Positions 33,813 through 46,220 of a stretch of 64,000 nucleotides of DNA are shown one piece after another. Positions within the stretch are counted from its first letter, which is position 1. Every line of letters begins with the position of its first letter. Location of the stretch: positions 22,663,001 through 22,727,000 of the forward strand of contig OY540813.1 of the NCBI GenBank assembly GCA_961205875.1, written 5' to 3'. Below the pieces are notes generated by a model. That model searched no databases. It was not told where the DNA came from and saw nothing but the letters and a program-made list of their open reading frames with translations. Both the position numbers and the translations under genes were made by a program. This DNA comes from Sialis fuliginosa. Taxonomy: Eukaryota > Arthropoda > Insecta > Megaloptera > Sialidae.

Positions 33813-36800
33813 TATCTATTGTATTGTATATAAATGGGAAATATTTTTATTATGTCTTCAATTGATATCGGTTGAACATTTTTTTTACATCCTCGTTATA
33901 TCCAAAGAATAGAAGAAGCTGTGTGTAATTATTTCTGAAAGCAGTAAATATTTTGTTCTTCAATTTGAAACGTTTTCAATGAATTTTTAGATCTAGCTAG
34001 TCTTGAAAATCATGTGGACAGAAAAGGAGTGGCATCCCAAAATTGTTTTTTTTAAAGATATATCAAGAACGACGCATGTTACGTGAAAATTTTATAGTAG
34101 AACATTAAATTTTCTTTAAAAAAAGTCATTGCAACTTTTGTAGTAAAATATTATCTAATGAAGATATATCTCCTTAATGACACACCTGTATATGTAAAAA
34201 TGCTTTAAATAGAAGACCTATCCACCTCCGACCTTAAAAATACTAAGTTCTGTAAAATAATGTAATAAAAAGGCATATGGCGTCCACACAGTTAATTTTA
34301 ATGGGAAGTTCATCTCTGAAAACTAATTTAAGTTTTATTTACATCTCGGCCTACCCAATATTCAAAAGTCTTTAATTGACTTATTTGATCCCATGTATAG
34401 TAATTCATATATACACACCAGGCGTGCACATTAATTTGTTATCAGCGGAGAAATTCTTTGATGTATCGGAGCTGTATACAACATAGTTTGTTATACAGAG
34501 AAGTTCTTGGGGCGGCATGCGGTAGTGGGCGGCGGTCACGTGCGCGAGAACGCGTCGCATTTAAGTTTTGCAGCACCTTAGGGGTTTCCAAACTTATGTA
34601 AGGCTATCCGCAGACCCCCCCCCCCTTATTTTCCCTACCTCACATTATATTACGCACTTATTTCATAGCAACGTGAGGGGTGGTGAAAATTTTATAATTT
34701 GTAGGGAATTTGTATGTAATTTGGACTGATATTAATAGGTAAGTATTTTATAGGGCTGCACGTCTGACTGAGACGATATTAAACTATATTATTTAGTAAG
34801 TATCGTTAGAAGTCTCGGTTTTAAGAGATTGTCAATAATTAGTTTTGAAATTGATTCTACGGTCGTTGATATGATGCAATGTGAGCATTATTTTTGTTAT
34901 ATAATACAGGATGTACATTATTATATGAATCGTATTTCAGAAAAAAATATTAAATGCAAAGTTGCGGGGTTTGAAGTAGGCTATAGGTAATTTAACTTTT
35001 CAGTCTAGGGCCTTATTGTGGCCTTGTAATACTTGTAATTTATAAGTTCATTTTTTCAAATGTATGTACTTATCTACATTTGATCCGATTACCAATTTTA
35101 TTGAATTGGGTTCCCTTTCAATAAAATTGTATTCACTATTTAGGCCCAAAACTACAACAAATATTATTCACATTGTATTTGGGTAGATAAATTATGCCGA
35201 ATAAATATTCTATAAAAAATAAGGTTTCTGTGTAAAAAAATAGAATTAGGTGCTATTTGATAAAAACGACTTGTATTTAACATTTTGTTCTGGAATTCGA
35301 TTTTTTCGTGTTATGTCGGAGTCCCGATAAATAATGCACACTTGTATAAGAATGTTTGAATGCATTGTAATTTTATATAACTCATCCTGTGTATATATAT
35401 ATATATATTTTTAAATAAATAATAACAGCTTAATTAATTGCGTAAACGTCAGAAAATTTATAAATTGTAGCTACATTGAATACTGAGATTACAACATCTA
35501 TCTCATTTTAAATTATTTTTTAAAAACCTTAAGATTGAATCTGTGATTCGAAAGCTTGCTGTTATTTTTTCTTTAATAAATTTTCTTTTAATAAATTTTC
35601 GGATATATTATATTATTATTTTTTTATATACATGAATATATTTGAAATTACATCTGTCTCATATTTTATTTCCTTCTGAATGACGATGATTCTGTAAAAA
35701 TAAAGCTTGCGAATACTTTTTCTTTAATAAATTTAACGTTTAGACAGTTAATTTGTTATTATATTTGTTTATACATATATATTGACCAATGAATTTTAAA
35801 CAGGATGCGAAATGATCTAGATATTTATAATCTTCGACAGTTATTAAAATACTTATCGAAAAGCTATGAAGATAATAGGTTTAATTCGTTAAAGTAAATA
35901 ATTATCTTATTTTTTTCTTCAAAGTATTTAAATGCAGCATCTTTTGTATCCTTACCTTTTTATTATCATGATAATTATATCATTTCGCACTCTGATTTTA
36001 AATACTTGATTGTCTACCAAAAATTTCAATAATTCAATTTGAAATGTGAAATCGACAAAAACTAATAAACATAAAATTGCTTTTAAATACTAAAAATTGC
36101 CCAAAAATGTATTTTGTACAACTACTCTATTTTATTACTTTTGTTTTAATAATATCATGTATTTTTTCAGTGCCAGAAAACGATGCCATCTATAAATATT
36201 ATGTAAGTACAATATAAAAATTTTATCATTCAATATACTTGTGTGTTCCACGCATTGTCCAATGAATAGGAGGAGCTATACGATCATTTCTGAGAGCATA
36301 AAAATTTTGTCTTCCCGATTTCAAAATTTCCATTTAATTTTTTCGTTTCAGATCAGAACAAATACTTTTCGTTCCGTGTCTGACCCTTCAATCTTTGTTA
36401 CATGGTAAACCACTGACTTAAATGAAATTTGGTTTCTTGGTTGGGCCAGGCTAGTTATGGATATAAAAATCGTTTGTTTATTTTTATAATTCAAGAACGA
36501 CGAATTTATAGAATTTTATTTATTTTCTATAAGAAAGGTCATTACAACTTCTGTAGTTAATAGCTCTTTACGTTTACTATATATCTCTTTCAGATTTTTT
36601 TTGGTTATATGAGTTTTTTTTCTTGTCTTTAATATCATAATGTACTAATAATTTATTTTCAAATGATATAGAAATTATACAGGCATAAATAAAAAATCAA
36701 ATAAATAAATTTTATGATTTTTCACGAAGAAGGACTGTGTAATCATTTGGCAGATGCTTTTAATCTTCTAATACAAAATATATAAATTTGGTAAAAAAAT

Positions 36801-37830
36801 ATTATAAATTTGATTCACAGTAACATTTCTCGACGTATTGTTATTTTATTTTTAAGACGCAGTTTTATATCGCTTGTAGTTTATTTTATTGCCACATTAA
36901 ACTAAATAAATTGCATAGAATGTTAGAAATGTGCCATTCAATAGTTTGACTGAATTCAAATGATAAACATAAATTTTATATAAATGTAGTACTTGGTTAT
37001 CGAAATATATCACATTTCCGTTTTTATGGAAAAATAATGGTTTGAGATAACAAAAGTCACATAAATATATACATATCATGAGTAGGGAATGGTATCCTAC
37101 CGCGTAATTGTACAATGCTATATTTGCGCGAACTGTCAAAACTTATTCTAACAAAGAAATGAGAAGAAAGATAACGAAATGTCTGACGCTTTGAATTGAT
37201 TGTTTATTTAATTTAGCTGTGTTAAAATATATTTGAATTATTGAATGAGACAAGCGTAATGTTTACTAGAGGCTCAGTTATCAATTCAAGTTTGGGATTA
37301 ATATTTGCATGGGTGAAAAGTAAAGTTATTTTTATTTAAAATTAATTGTATAAAAACGAGTGATTGCACAGGTTTTCGTTGTGATAAAGTCACTAAAGGT
37401 AGTTAATTAAAGAAGAATTTTAAAAAAAAACACAGATAAAGTCTTTAGAACACAACAATTTATTTTATGTATTTTTTACAATTTTATTAGAAGATATTTA
37501 TTTGAAATTTTTCTTAGTTACAAAACTTGTTTTTTTTTTTTTTTTTTAGAAAATTGAATGTTCCACAAAGATTCTCTAAGATATGCGTCATTGTTGAGAT
37601 ATTTTTGAAAAAATAACAATTATGGGATACTTCTTCTCCTCTCGCATTTGCTTTGCTTTTGCTCTAGACCAGTGCTTTCCAAATTTGTTAGCACCACATT
37701 TTAGAACGACAAGCTATAGCGACCCACATTGTTTTAACAGACAAAACATAATTCTTAATTTTTTCAGTGACTTTTGCAAATTTAACCTCCATTTTTACTT
37801 TCCTATACCTACGTATATGAAATACATTTT
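33813..37830. other. Intergenic; repeat pair and a GC/E-box island
   Basis: About 33885-34190 and about 36240-36620 are diverged copies of one repeat (ATCCAAAGAATAGAAGAAGC versus GTCCAATGAATAGGAGGAGC, then ATTTCTGA(A/G)AGCA). A short GC-rich island is at 34495-34565. A C-run lies at about 34614. Remainder AT-rich with TA microsatellite near 35395. No gene is supported. Confidence 0.45.
34495..34565. promoter_or_regulatory. Short GC-rich island with E-box
   Basis: About 70 bases containing GGGGCGGCATGCGG, GGGCGGCGG, the E-box CACGTG, and GCGCGAGAACGCGTCGC, in very AT-rich surroundings. Its density of GC-box-like and CpG motifs suggests a regulatory element or GC-rich transposon end. There is no coding frame. 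Confidence 0.25.
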
Positions 37831-37832
37831 TT

Positions 37833-38590
37833 AAGGTTCCGAAGAAACCCTATTAATCTCACTTTGTCGTCTGTCCGTCCGTCTTTTTTACTCAAAGATA
37901 AATATTTCTATAAATATATAATATATAATATAAGTTAGAAACTTGAAACTTTTTACTGAATATGTTTCCCTCTAGTAAAAGATGTACAAATTTGTTGAAA
38001 AAATAATTTTTACGGGGGGCACTAAGGAGATAAAGCTAGACAAAAAAAAATATTTTTTATACAAAGGCATGAGACACGTTAAAATGTATAACCAAACCAG
38101 CGGAATTTAACTCTATTTCTTATTTTTTCCTTAATCAAAAATGGCGTCTGCAGGGGACTGTAAAGCAAAAAAAAATGTGTATCAAGACGTGTGGGGTATT
38201 AAAATGTAGGTCCCAATCAGTAGAATTTTACCATATTTAAAAAAAAAAATTCTGGCTCAAAAATGGCGCCTGTAGGGTGCTAAAAGCAGTATTTTATTTT
38301 GCCCCCCCCCCTGACTCTCTAATTATTAGCTTAAAAAATCTGAAAAAAATTGGTAACGAGGCTTTGATGGGAAGTTGACAAAAGTAAACATCCGTTTCCG
38401 GTTCAGTGATTACATTAAAAAATCATTTGATACATGTTGTAGATTGTAGAGAATGTTATAATCTATAATTTATGTCCCATTAATTTTATTCTATCTTTTA
38501 TTTGTTTGTCAGAAATATTTTTTAAAAAAATTAGAGACACGTACGCTGTCACTCAGTATTACGTATAAGAAAGTCTCGTGGCTCCCATGG
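37833..38590 (+). mobile_element. Non-autonomous TIR-like element (AAGGTTCCGAAGAAACCC family)
   Basis: Begins AAGGTTCCGAAGAAACCCTA with the CTGTCCGTCCGTC phrase. It contains two diverged tandem units (about 38060-38160 and 38170-38280) each with AAAATGGCG(T/C)CTG(C/T)AGGG. It ends with TATTACGTATAAGAAAGTC and GTGGCTCCCATGG. The 3' part is repeated in reverse at 24418-24575. No transposase visible. Confidence 0.45.
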
Positions 38591-39670
38591 TAAATATTTT
38601 TCATAAAATTATAGGATTTTAACAAAGAAACAAAATTTATTGATGCAAGCGCTGCGATCAGTTTGACTGTAATTATAAAAATTTTAATTTTCTCATTTTT
38701 TCTCTGTAAATATTTTGATGAATGTATAAAACATATTCAGCGATACCTCATCCTCCTGAATACACTCTTGGGACAAGATAATATTAAATTTTAAAACTGT
38801 GTGGCTGCAAAAAACTTTACAAAATTGTATATAATGATATGTGTAATGAGTTTGGGAATAAAGTTTTTTTGTATCGGATTTTGTTGACTACCCTGCGGCT
38901 AGGTTTTATATATACGCAAATGCAAAACAAATATACCTTCGTCATTGTTTTGGCAGCATCCCAATGTTGTCCAGAGCGAGATTATTTATGCATTTCAAAG
39001 CAGGAGAACCAGCTGATGACGGCAAGATTACTGACGTCGTTTGTTGTTATTATTTATATTGTCGGTGTACAAACGTTTATGTTAAGTTTAAAACGTCGCT
39101 TCTTGTTGATGATGTATAGTTATAATATGTAGTATGTAATCCCGACCGATTTTTTTATACTTCGTTTACAGTTAGACATATCATTCGGTAGATAACTACA
39201 AAACATATTTTTCAAAAAAATCGCAGGTTTTTGATCTCAAAAATTTTTTACTCGGAAATAAAAAATGTTTATATTTTGATTCTTACAGAACTTGCAACTT
39301 TTTCTCTTAAAGTGATGGTTTTCGAGAATTTTTTTTTGATAATCCAAAATCTCTAATTACTTTGTTAAATGCCTTGGAAAAATGAAGTGCAACAAATTAT
39401 TTAAGATAAAAGTTGCTGTTTTTTCATAGAATAAGATACCGGATAGGTACCGTATTAAAAAATTAAAATTTGATTTAAAAAAGTTGACCTTGAATAAACC
39501 GTAAAAACGTCCACCAAATGAAAAACTAATAACGCTATTTGGTTTCTTCTTATTGTTAGCTCAAAAGTCAAAACCTAACTGCCTTTATTTATTGTAAGTT
39601 TGAAAGTGAACATACGGTATATAGACAATTTTAAATTATACCTTTTATCAAAATATATCATAATTTCTTA
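38591..39670. other. Intergenic AT-rich DNA
   Basis: Contains a 97-codon open frame (38839-39132 +) with no recognisable domain and no transcription or splice context. I do not call it a gene. Nothing else is seen. Confidence 0.4.
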
Positions 39671-41892
39671 GTGGAGAGCCGTAAGATTTATACCTCGGAA
39701 TCAAGGGCCAGTCAATGAATCTTTATGAAACCTTTTGGAATGTGTTTTTGACACTAAATAGAAAAAAGTTAAAAAAAAAAATTTACACGGTCTCAATTTT
39801 TTATATATTAAAATTAATAATTGGGTCATTCCGTATAAAATCATCAAGGTGCTGAAGTTGCAACATTTTTAATTTTGATGAAAGTTTAATCATTTGTTAG
39901 TATACTTATTAGATAGCAGAAACTGTACTTAGAAAATTTTTATTGGCCATAGTTCGGGGGTGGTGACCATTTTATCCTCTTAAGATATGAAGATTTCGTC
40001 GATTTTCAACGTTTTTTCAACTCGCTATAGCACGCGTTCTAATAAAGCAATTATAACGAGCTTAATGTCATTTGAAAGACTAAAGAATCTAGTTTCAACT
40101 GATCTAGCACGATTTTAAGTTTAAATTATTTTTTTTGTAGATAGAGGCTTTTTAATTTTATTAATAATATTGTCATTTTTTCTATTTTTCGAAATTTATT
40201 GTGGCTTTAAGGTTAAACTGAGAAAGCTATAATTATGTGTAAGTTATGTTCATTTATAGTTCTCAGTACCCACAAAAAATCAGCTTGATTGATGCACATA
40301 TTTTATTAAAAAAATTTAGTTCAATATCGCAAAAATCCCGAAAACACCAAAATCAGATTCGAAACAAAGAGCGGAAAAAAAGAAAAATTTAGGGAAAACT
40401 CATAGAATCTTTTTTAAAGTACTTGAAAAGAGCTTCAAAATGAGCACTGTTAAAAGTTGATTGTACAAAAATTGACGGAGATATGATACAAATAAAATTA
40501 GTATTAATATTTTTCAGCGTAAAAATTATCAACAATACCCCCACCATTACCACCAAAATCAATATTGGACGTAATCCTTCTACAATTCCTTTCACTTGAG
40601 TACTATCAATGTGATCCAGGAGTTTTGACTTATTTGAACCCTTCATTTTAAAAATTATTCCGTTTAAAGGGACAGGGAAAGGGGACTTTCACTGTAACAT
40701 ACAAACTTCAAACGTTCGTAACTCAATTATTTTTAATGCTACAGAAAACAAAAAAAAAACTTATACTAAATAAAAAATCCCAACTTTTTTTATTCTTGTT
40801 ACTTTTTCGTATCTGTATTAGTTTTTGAGTAATTAAAAAAAAAAAACAATCCTTTTTGAAATTATAAAAAATCTCTCTTCATTTTAATCAAACTTTTTTT
40901 CAAAACCAGGCATTTAAAACGGTCAAAACTCCTGGATCACATTGATAGTACTCAAGTGAAAGGAATTGTAGAAGGATTACGTCCAATATTGATTTTGGTG
41001 GTAATGGTGTGGGTATTGTTGATAATTTTTACGCTGAAAAATATTAATACTAATTTTATTTGTATCATATCTCCGTCAATTTTTGTACAATCAACTTTTA
41101 ACAGTGCTCATTTTGAAGCTCTTTTCATGTACTTTAAAAAAGATTCTATGAGTTTTCCCCAAATTTTTCTTTTTTTTCCCGCTCTTTGTTTCGAATCTGA
41201 TTTTGGTGTTTTCGGGATTTTTGCGATATTGAACTAAATTTTTTTAATAAAATATGTGCATCAATCAAGCTGATTTTTTGTGGGTACTGAGTACTATAAA
41301 TGAACATAACTTACACATAATTATAGCTTTCTCAGTTTAACCTTAAAGCCACAATAAATTTCGAAAAATAGAAAAAATGACAATATTATTAATAAAATTA
41401 AAAAGCCTCTATCTACAAAAAAAATAATTTAAACTTAAAATCGTGCTAGATCAGTTGAAACTAGATTCTTTAGTCTTTCAAATGACATTAAGCTCGTTAT
41501 AATTGCTTTATAAGAACGCGTGCTATAGAGAGTTGAAAAAACGTTGAAAATCGACGAAATCTTCATATCTTAAGAGGATAAAATGGTCACCACCCCCGAA
41601 CTATGGCCAATAAAAATTTTCTAACTACAGTTTCTGCTATCTAATAAGTATACTAACAAATGATTAAACTTTCATCAAAATTAAAAATGTTGCAACTTCA
41701 GCACCTTGATGATTTTATACGGAATGACCCAATTATTAATTTTAATATATAAAAAATTGAGACCGTGTAAAATTTTTTTTTTAACTTTTTTCTATTTAGT
41801 GTCAAAAACACATTCCAAAAAGTTTCATAAAGATTCATTGACTGGTCTTGGATTCCGAGGTTTTAAGATTTCTATGCCTTACGGCTCTCCAC
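39671..41892. repeat. 2.2-kb foldback element with ~0.97-kb arms
   Basis: Left arm about 39671-40640, spacer about 40641-40919, right arm about 40920-41892, reverse complements across an axis near 40775. Outer ends read GTGGAGAGCCGTAAG and CTTACGGCTCTCCAC. Similarity is very high: frames translated from the two arms (minus 40389-40646, plus 40956-41237) agree at all but two of about 69 shared residues. A GGGTCATTCCGTATAAAATC phrase lies in each arm. Unidentified foldback or long-TIR non-autonomous element; no transposase. A transcript would form ~1 kb of dsRNA. Confidence 0.85.
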
Positions 41893-42779
41893 TATCTGTA
41901 GAATTTAACTTTCAAATTTTTGTGTGGTTTATAGGGATTTTTAAGGGAACATTAATATTCTGATTAATTCCAATATTTTAATGAGATGGCAAATTTTCAT
42001 GTTGTATGGACTGCATGATATAACGTTAGGTTAATTTAGGTAGATACCTTACTTTATAACCAGTGTATTTCGCGAAATTGTACTTCGTAAAGTCAGCGGT
42101 GTATATCAATTGTTTGGAATTATATAATTAATAAATAATAAATGTTTTATACCTATTGCCTTTTATAGTATTTTAGTGATAATTCATTAAAATAGAAACG
42201 TCTAATTGGAACTATTTCTTTGGTGACACAACGAACTTGCCTTTACCGGGGTCAATTTCTTTATAATACGAGTTGTTAAAAATTCCATATAATTAAAATA
42301 AATCTAAAATACAATAATATTTATTTCCGTCGTCTAATGGTACTAGGTTTTAACTTCCTAGTCCTTTTGATTTGAACTATTGATAAGGTTTTTGACTTTG
42401 TTTATCATCTCCCTACGAACTTTTTTTAAAAAGAAAGAAAAGTCAGATGGAGTTAAATCTGGACTGTGGAGTGGGTATGACAATGATTCCCATCGGCATT
42501 CCCGTTTCGGCACCCAACGCGCTGAAAGAATCCTAACAAAGTTTAGTTTGTCATTTTTTCAACTGATCGATATGATATTTCTAAAGTTTTGTATTTCACT
42601 GACACAGCTAAGTTTAAACTGATGTATTTTTAAGAGTTTAAAAAATATCTAGTTGGAACAAATACAACTTATTATAGATTTAAATTTTAACTAAAAAACG
42701 ACATAGAAGAGTGAAGTTTTATACTTATATCAATATTCGACTGGGAAGAAAAGTTCCTAATTTTGTAAACAATCTTACA
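41893..42779. other. Intergenic AT-rich DNA
   Basis: No supported gene. The 80-codon frame at 42380-42622 has no recognisable domain. Nothing else is seen. Confidence 0.4.
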
Positions 42780-43650
42780 AACGGAAACGGATGTTTACTC
42801 TTGCCATTTTTTGAAACGATGCAATTTAGAAAAAAATGATTTGAATAAAAGTTGTAGAGAATATTATTTTCTATAGTTTGTAGGCGAGCGATTTGCTGCC
42901 AAAAAGACGCTTAGAAATTAAGTCGCGACTAACGAAATACATATATACAGGCTAAGACATGGTTGAATTGATAACTAATACTTAGACCTATATTTTCATG
43001 TATTTTTTAAATTTGGTTGCGTAGAACTTAGAGGTTACGTCCGCACTAAACGCGTCGCGCCGTATCGCATGGCGTTGCATATTTTAAAACGCTTGCCATT
43101 TTTTTGTACTGTTTAAAAAAATCTAATTTTTCACTGAAAACTTTACCAACTAATACTTCATAGTGTTATATAATTTTTAAATGTAAAGTTGAAAATTTCC
43201 TCGATTTTTTAATAAATAATTTATTTATGACAAATTGAGCCTTTTCGGATGTTTAAAAACTACACTACTACTTTTAGTAAGAACTAAGGAAGATCGTGTT
43301 CAAAAAAATTTTAGTACAACTCAAAATGGAAAAAAATACGATTTTAAGATGAAAAAAATAAATTTGTAAAAACGCAAAAAATCAACTTATTGCGATTAAA
43401 AAAAGTTCTATGCAACCAAATGTAAAAAAATTACGTGAAAATGTAGGTCTAGGTACTAGCTATCGATTCCATCATGTCTTAGCCTGTATATATTTCGTTG
43501 GTCACGACTTAATTTCTAAGCGTCTTTTTGACAGCAAATCGCTCGCCTATTATGCCATATTTATTTTTTACATAATTAGTCAGTTAACCAAAAAGAAAGA
43601 CGAACACTACACTCACAGTATTATGTATAAGAAAGTCCCATTTCAGTCCT
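42780..43650. repeat. Foldback element with ~145-bp inverted arms
   Basis: Arms at about 42886-43031 and 43405-43552: GGCGAGCGATTTGCTG / CAGCAAATCGCTCGCC and CAGGCTAAGACATG / CATGTCTTAGCCTG. The loop contains a GC-rich phrase (AAACGCGTCGCGCCGTATCG). The right flank has CAGTATTATGTATAAGAAAG, and the left flank has ACGGAAACGGATGTTTAC, shared with about 38390, which ties this to the element family at 37833-38590. Confidence 0.6.
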
Positions 43651-44372
43651 AAAGTAGCCTTCTTGTATTTACTACGCTACTGATTGGATAAATTAAGGTG
43701 GATAATACCTGCCGAAATGTCATGTCAGATTTTACACTAGAACAATGAACTTGATATAGGAGCACTAATTTACTTGACGGATTAATTTCTAAATGTAATG
43801 GAATCCAGTGAGCACCGTTTTCGTTAAACAGTTGCGATTCTGTAAGAGGGAGAGTAACCTATTTATAAGATTTATTGTTAACATCCCCAAATACAGTGAC
43901 CTGTCTGTGACACTGTTGAATTGGTACTATTTTTAACGGACGTATTTCGCTTTTATTGGCAGAATATCTCTAACAATTACATTTATAGTTTTATAGAAAA
44001 GATAATTTTTATAATGGGTGATGCAAAAATTTATACTTGGCTTTTTTTACTAGGCGTTAAGTAAATGTTTTTGCAAAAAAATGCTTTGGATTGAAGCTCG
44101 TCTTGATTTTTGAAACTGAAATCTCGTCTCATAATCAGTTTAGAAATTTTCAACTAACAATCTTGTGTCATATTTATTGAAGCTACTCGTCTCGTTCTCG
44201 TCTCATAAAAAATAAGCTGGGATCAGTTTGCAGAGACTAATAAAGTAAGTGTTGTCTCGTCCTCATCTTTTATATTATATGTTGCTATCTTCATGAGAAA
44301 ATTATTTTTTTAAATTTACTATTTTCAACCCACCCTAATATATGTGTACATATACATATATATAATATAATA
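43651..44372. other. Intergenic AT-rich DNA
   Basis: No gene. Repeated TCTCGTCTC / CTCGTCTCGTTCTCGTCTC phrases at about 44120-44270 form a small degenerate repeat. Confidence 0.4.
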
Positions 44373-44380
44373 CTCTAGTG

Positions 44381-44688
44381 CAAGCTTGTCCAACCCGCGA
44401 CCCCCGAGGATTCTCGGTACGGCCCGCGAAGATAATAAAAATAATAATAATAATAATAATTTTATAATAATAAACCTGCATTGAAATTAGCACGACAAGA
44501 CTAAAAAAAGGTCTTCAGTTTTTATTTTTCCTAATCCTAAACTTTATTTATTCACTAAAATTAGGAATTGAAATTGACGCGACCAAAAAAAAAAGGTCCT
44601 CAGTTTTATATTCTAGCCTGCGGCCCTTAGTAAATTGAGTTCATGCTATGCGACCAAGAAGGTCTGTTCAAAAGGTTGGACACCTATG
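44381..44688. mobile_element. hAT-type MITE with 8-bp target-site duplication
   Basis: 308-bp element flanked by CTCTAGTG at 44373-44380 and 44689-44696. Ends CAAGCTTGTCCAACCCGCG and GGTTGGACACCTATG are imperfect terminal inverted repeats. The 8-bp duplication and CA(G/A)G-type start are hAT hallmarks. An AAT microsatellite lies inside. No transposase frame, so non-autonomous. Confidence 0.85.
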
Positions 44689-44696
44689 CTCTAGTG

Positions 44697-45392
44697 CACC
44701 GCCGGGTAACTCAGTTAGTGACAGTCCGAAATTTATTTTTTATTAATGTATAAATTACTTTCCTGTTAGGTACTAGTTATTTATAGGTATATGTTGAAAA
44801 CGGGCCAGTTTATTGCTGCTTTGTAGTGTTTTTTATCGGTCCATTCGAATTTCAAACACATTCTCATGAATGTTGAGCGCGCGCTACATGTGCAATTTAA
44901 ATTTACATCTAAAAGCGGCTATCTGTAAATGTGATTTGGTGGTCAATGCATAGCTGACCATATGCTGTATGCAGGGTGCACCAAAATATGATTCAAATTA
45001 ATTTAAAAAACCTGTCCGCATGTTGAAGATAACCATTGTTGCGTGTTTTGAACATCGGGTATTAAAAAATAATATAGAGCATGAAAAAAATCCGAAAATA
45101 CATATTATAAATCTAATCATTTTTTTCATTTCCGTATCGTCATAGTTCTATGAAAAGTTATTTACAATTAGTCCAATTTACATATTTTCGCACCATGTTC
45201 TAGCCACTATTTCTGTTTTGCACGGATTTTCAAGTGATTTTCTCTAAAAAAAACACTCCCTTTTGACTTCATCTGTGACCATAGAATGTGACATATTCCA
45301 TTAAAAAAATGTTGCATTTTTATGTACCAAAAGACAAACTACTTTTTACGATTATTTGAAAATTTTCTAAACGAAGATTTCAATAATAACTA
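44697..45392. other. Intergenic AT-rich DNA with a dispersed phrase
   Basis: The segment about 45262-45310 (TGACCATAGAATGTGACATATTCC) is related to about 7387-7425 in a dom intron (ACGACCATAGAAAATAGCATATTC). Otherwise nothing is seen. Confidence 0.4.
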
Positions 45393-45701
45393 CCCATGTA
45401 GGAAATGCCAGCCTTGACGGCGGGCCCAAGCTTGGCTAAATATTGAATTGCCAAATGTTGCTTTTTTGATATTAGTCTCATTGTCAGTCTAGGCCAACCT
45501 TCAGATACCGATCTTCGATCACCTATTCGTTACCTTTTGTTATTTTGTATTAGGGAGACTCTGGACCAGCCTTGGTACTATATTGGTCAACAAGCTTTGG
45601 CCGAGTCTTGAACGAAGTTATCATTTGTATTTTGACCCAGTGTTGGCTAGCATTGGCGCAAGTCTAGGCCAAGTGTGCCCCCTTTGTAATTTCCTACATG
45701 G
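45393..45701. mobile_element. Short TIR element (CCATGTAGGAAAT ends)
   Basis: Ends CCCATGTAGGAAATGCCA and AATTTCCTACATGG are inverted. Flanks carry ATAACTA on both sides (45386-45392 and 45702-45708), a 7- to 8-bp target-site duplication. The inside has repeated CTAGGCCAA(C/G) and TTGGC phrases. No coding. Superfamily uncertain. Confidence 0.65.
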
Positions 45702-46107
45702 ATAACTATTACTACTAAAGTTATGCTAAACCATTTTCTAGGTCAAACGGTTCAGTAGCTAAAAGGCTGTGACAGACAGACAGACACAATTTTGAATAAA
45801 AAAACAATTGTTTTTTATATTATTATATTTTAAATACATTTAAAAAAAATGTTTTTATTTATTATAAGACCATTACATCATGTTGTAATTGGTTTCAAAT
45901 AACTAAATTAAATATGTACCTACATTTTTATGTGATAAGAATAAATAATTTGATATTAATTACCCATTGTTTCGTTTGATAACAATATTTAGTTTTTTTT
46001 TGTGTACTTTAAAAAACAATGTTCGCCTGTTTATTTTTATCACAACCGTGAAATTAGACAGTTGTTTTATTGTCCAATCAAAGTAAGTGAATTGACACGG
46101 ATTGCGT

Positions 46108-46220
46108 TATATAACCGATTAAATGCAGTCAATGAATTGATTCTATTGATAAGTAACGAAAATTAGCCAAATTAAAGTACACGAAGCAGTAAGTCGTGTT
46201 AGAATGGAGTTTGCCGGAAG
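46108..46220 (+). promoter_or_regulatory. Possible promoter and first coding exon of an unseen gene
   Basis: TATATAA at 46108-46114, an initiator-like GCAGTCAATG about 20 bases on, then ATG at 46204 in the context GTTAGAATGG. The frame reads M-E-F-A-G-(R/S) and meets GTATGC at 46221, a usable donor. A CCAAT motif is at about 46075. This is the usual layout of a short first exon followed by a long intron, but no downstream exon is visible. Chance cannot be excluded. Confidence 0.25.

Noticed and set aside
33660-34630. C-runs near 33675 and 34614
   Set aside because: Homopolymer runs inside repeat-like sequence; could be assembly or polymerase slippage and carry no other signal.
36171-36202. 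Possible 32-nt exon between TTTTTTCAG and GTAAGTAC
   Set aside because: It lies next to a dispersed repeat (copies near 33885 and 36240), has no partner exon and no recognisable peptide.
38839-39132. 97-codon open frame
   Set aside because: No domain, ordinary AT-rich composition, no splice or promoter context.
40389-41237. Similar 85- and 93-codon frames with a hydrophobic stretch
   Set aside because: They are mirrored in the arms of the 39671-41892 foldback. The hydrophobic run is what translated AT-rich repeat often gives.
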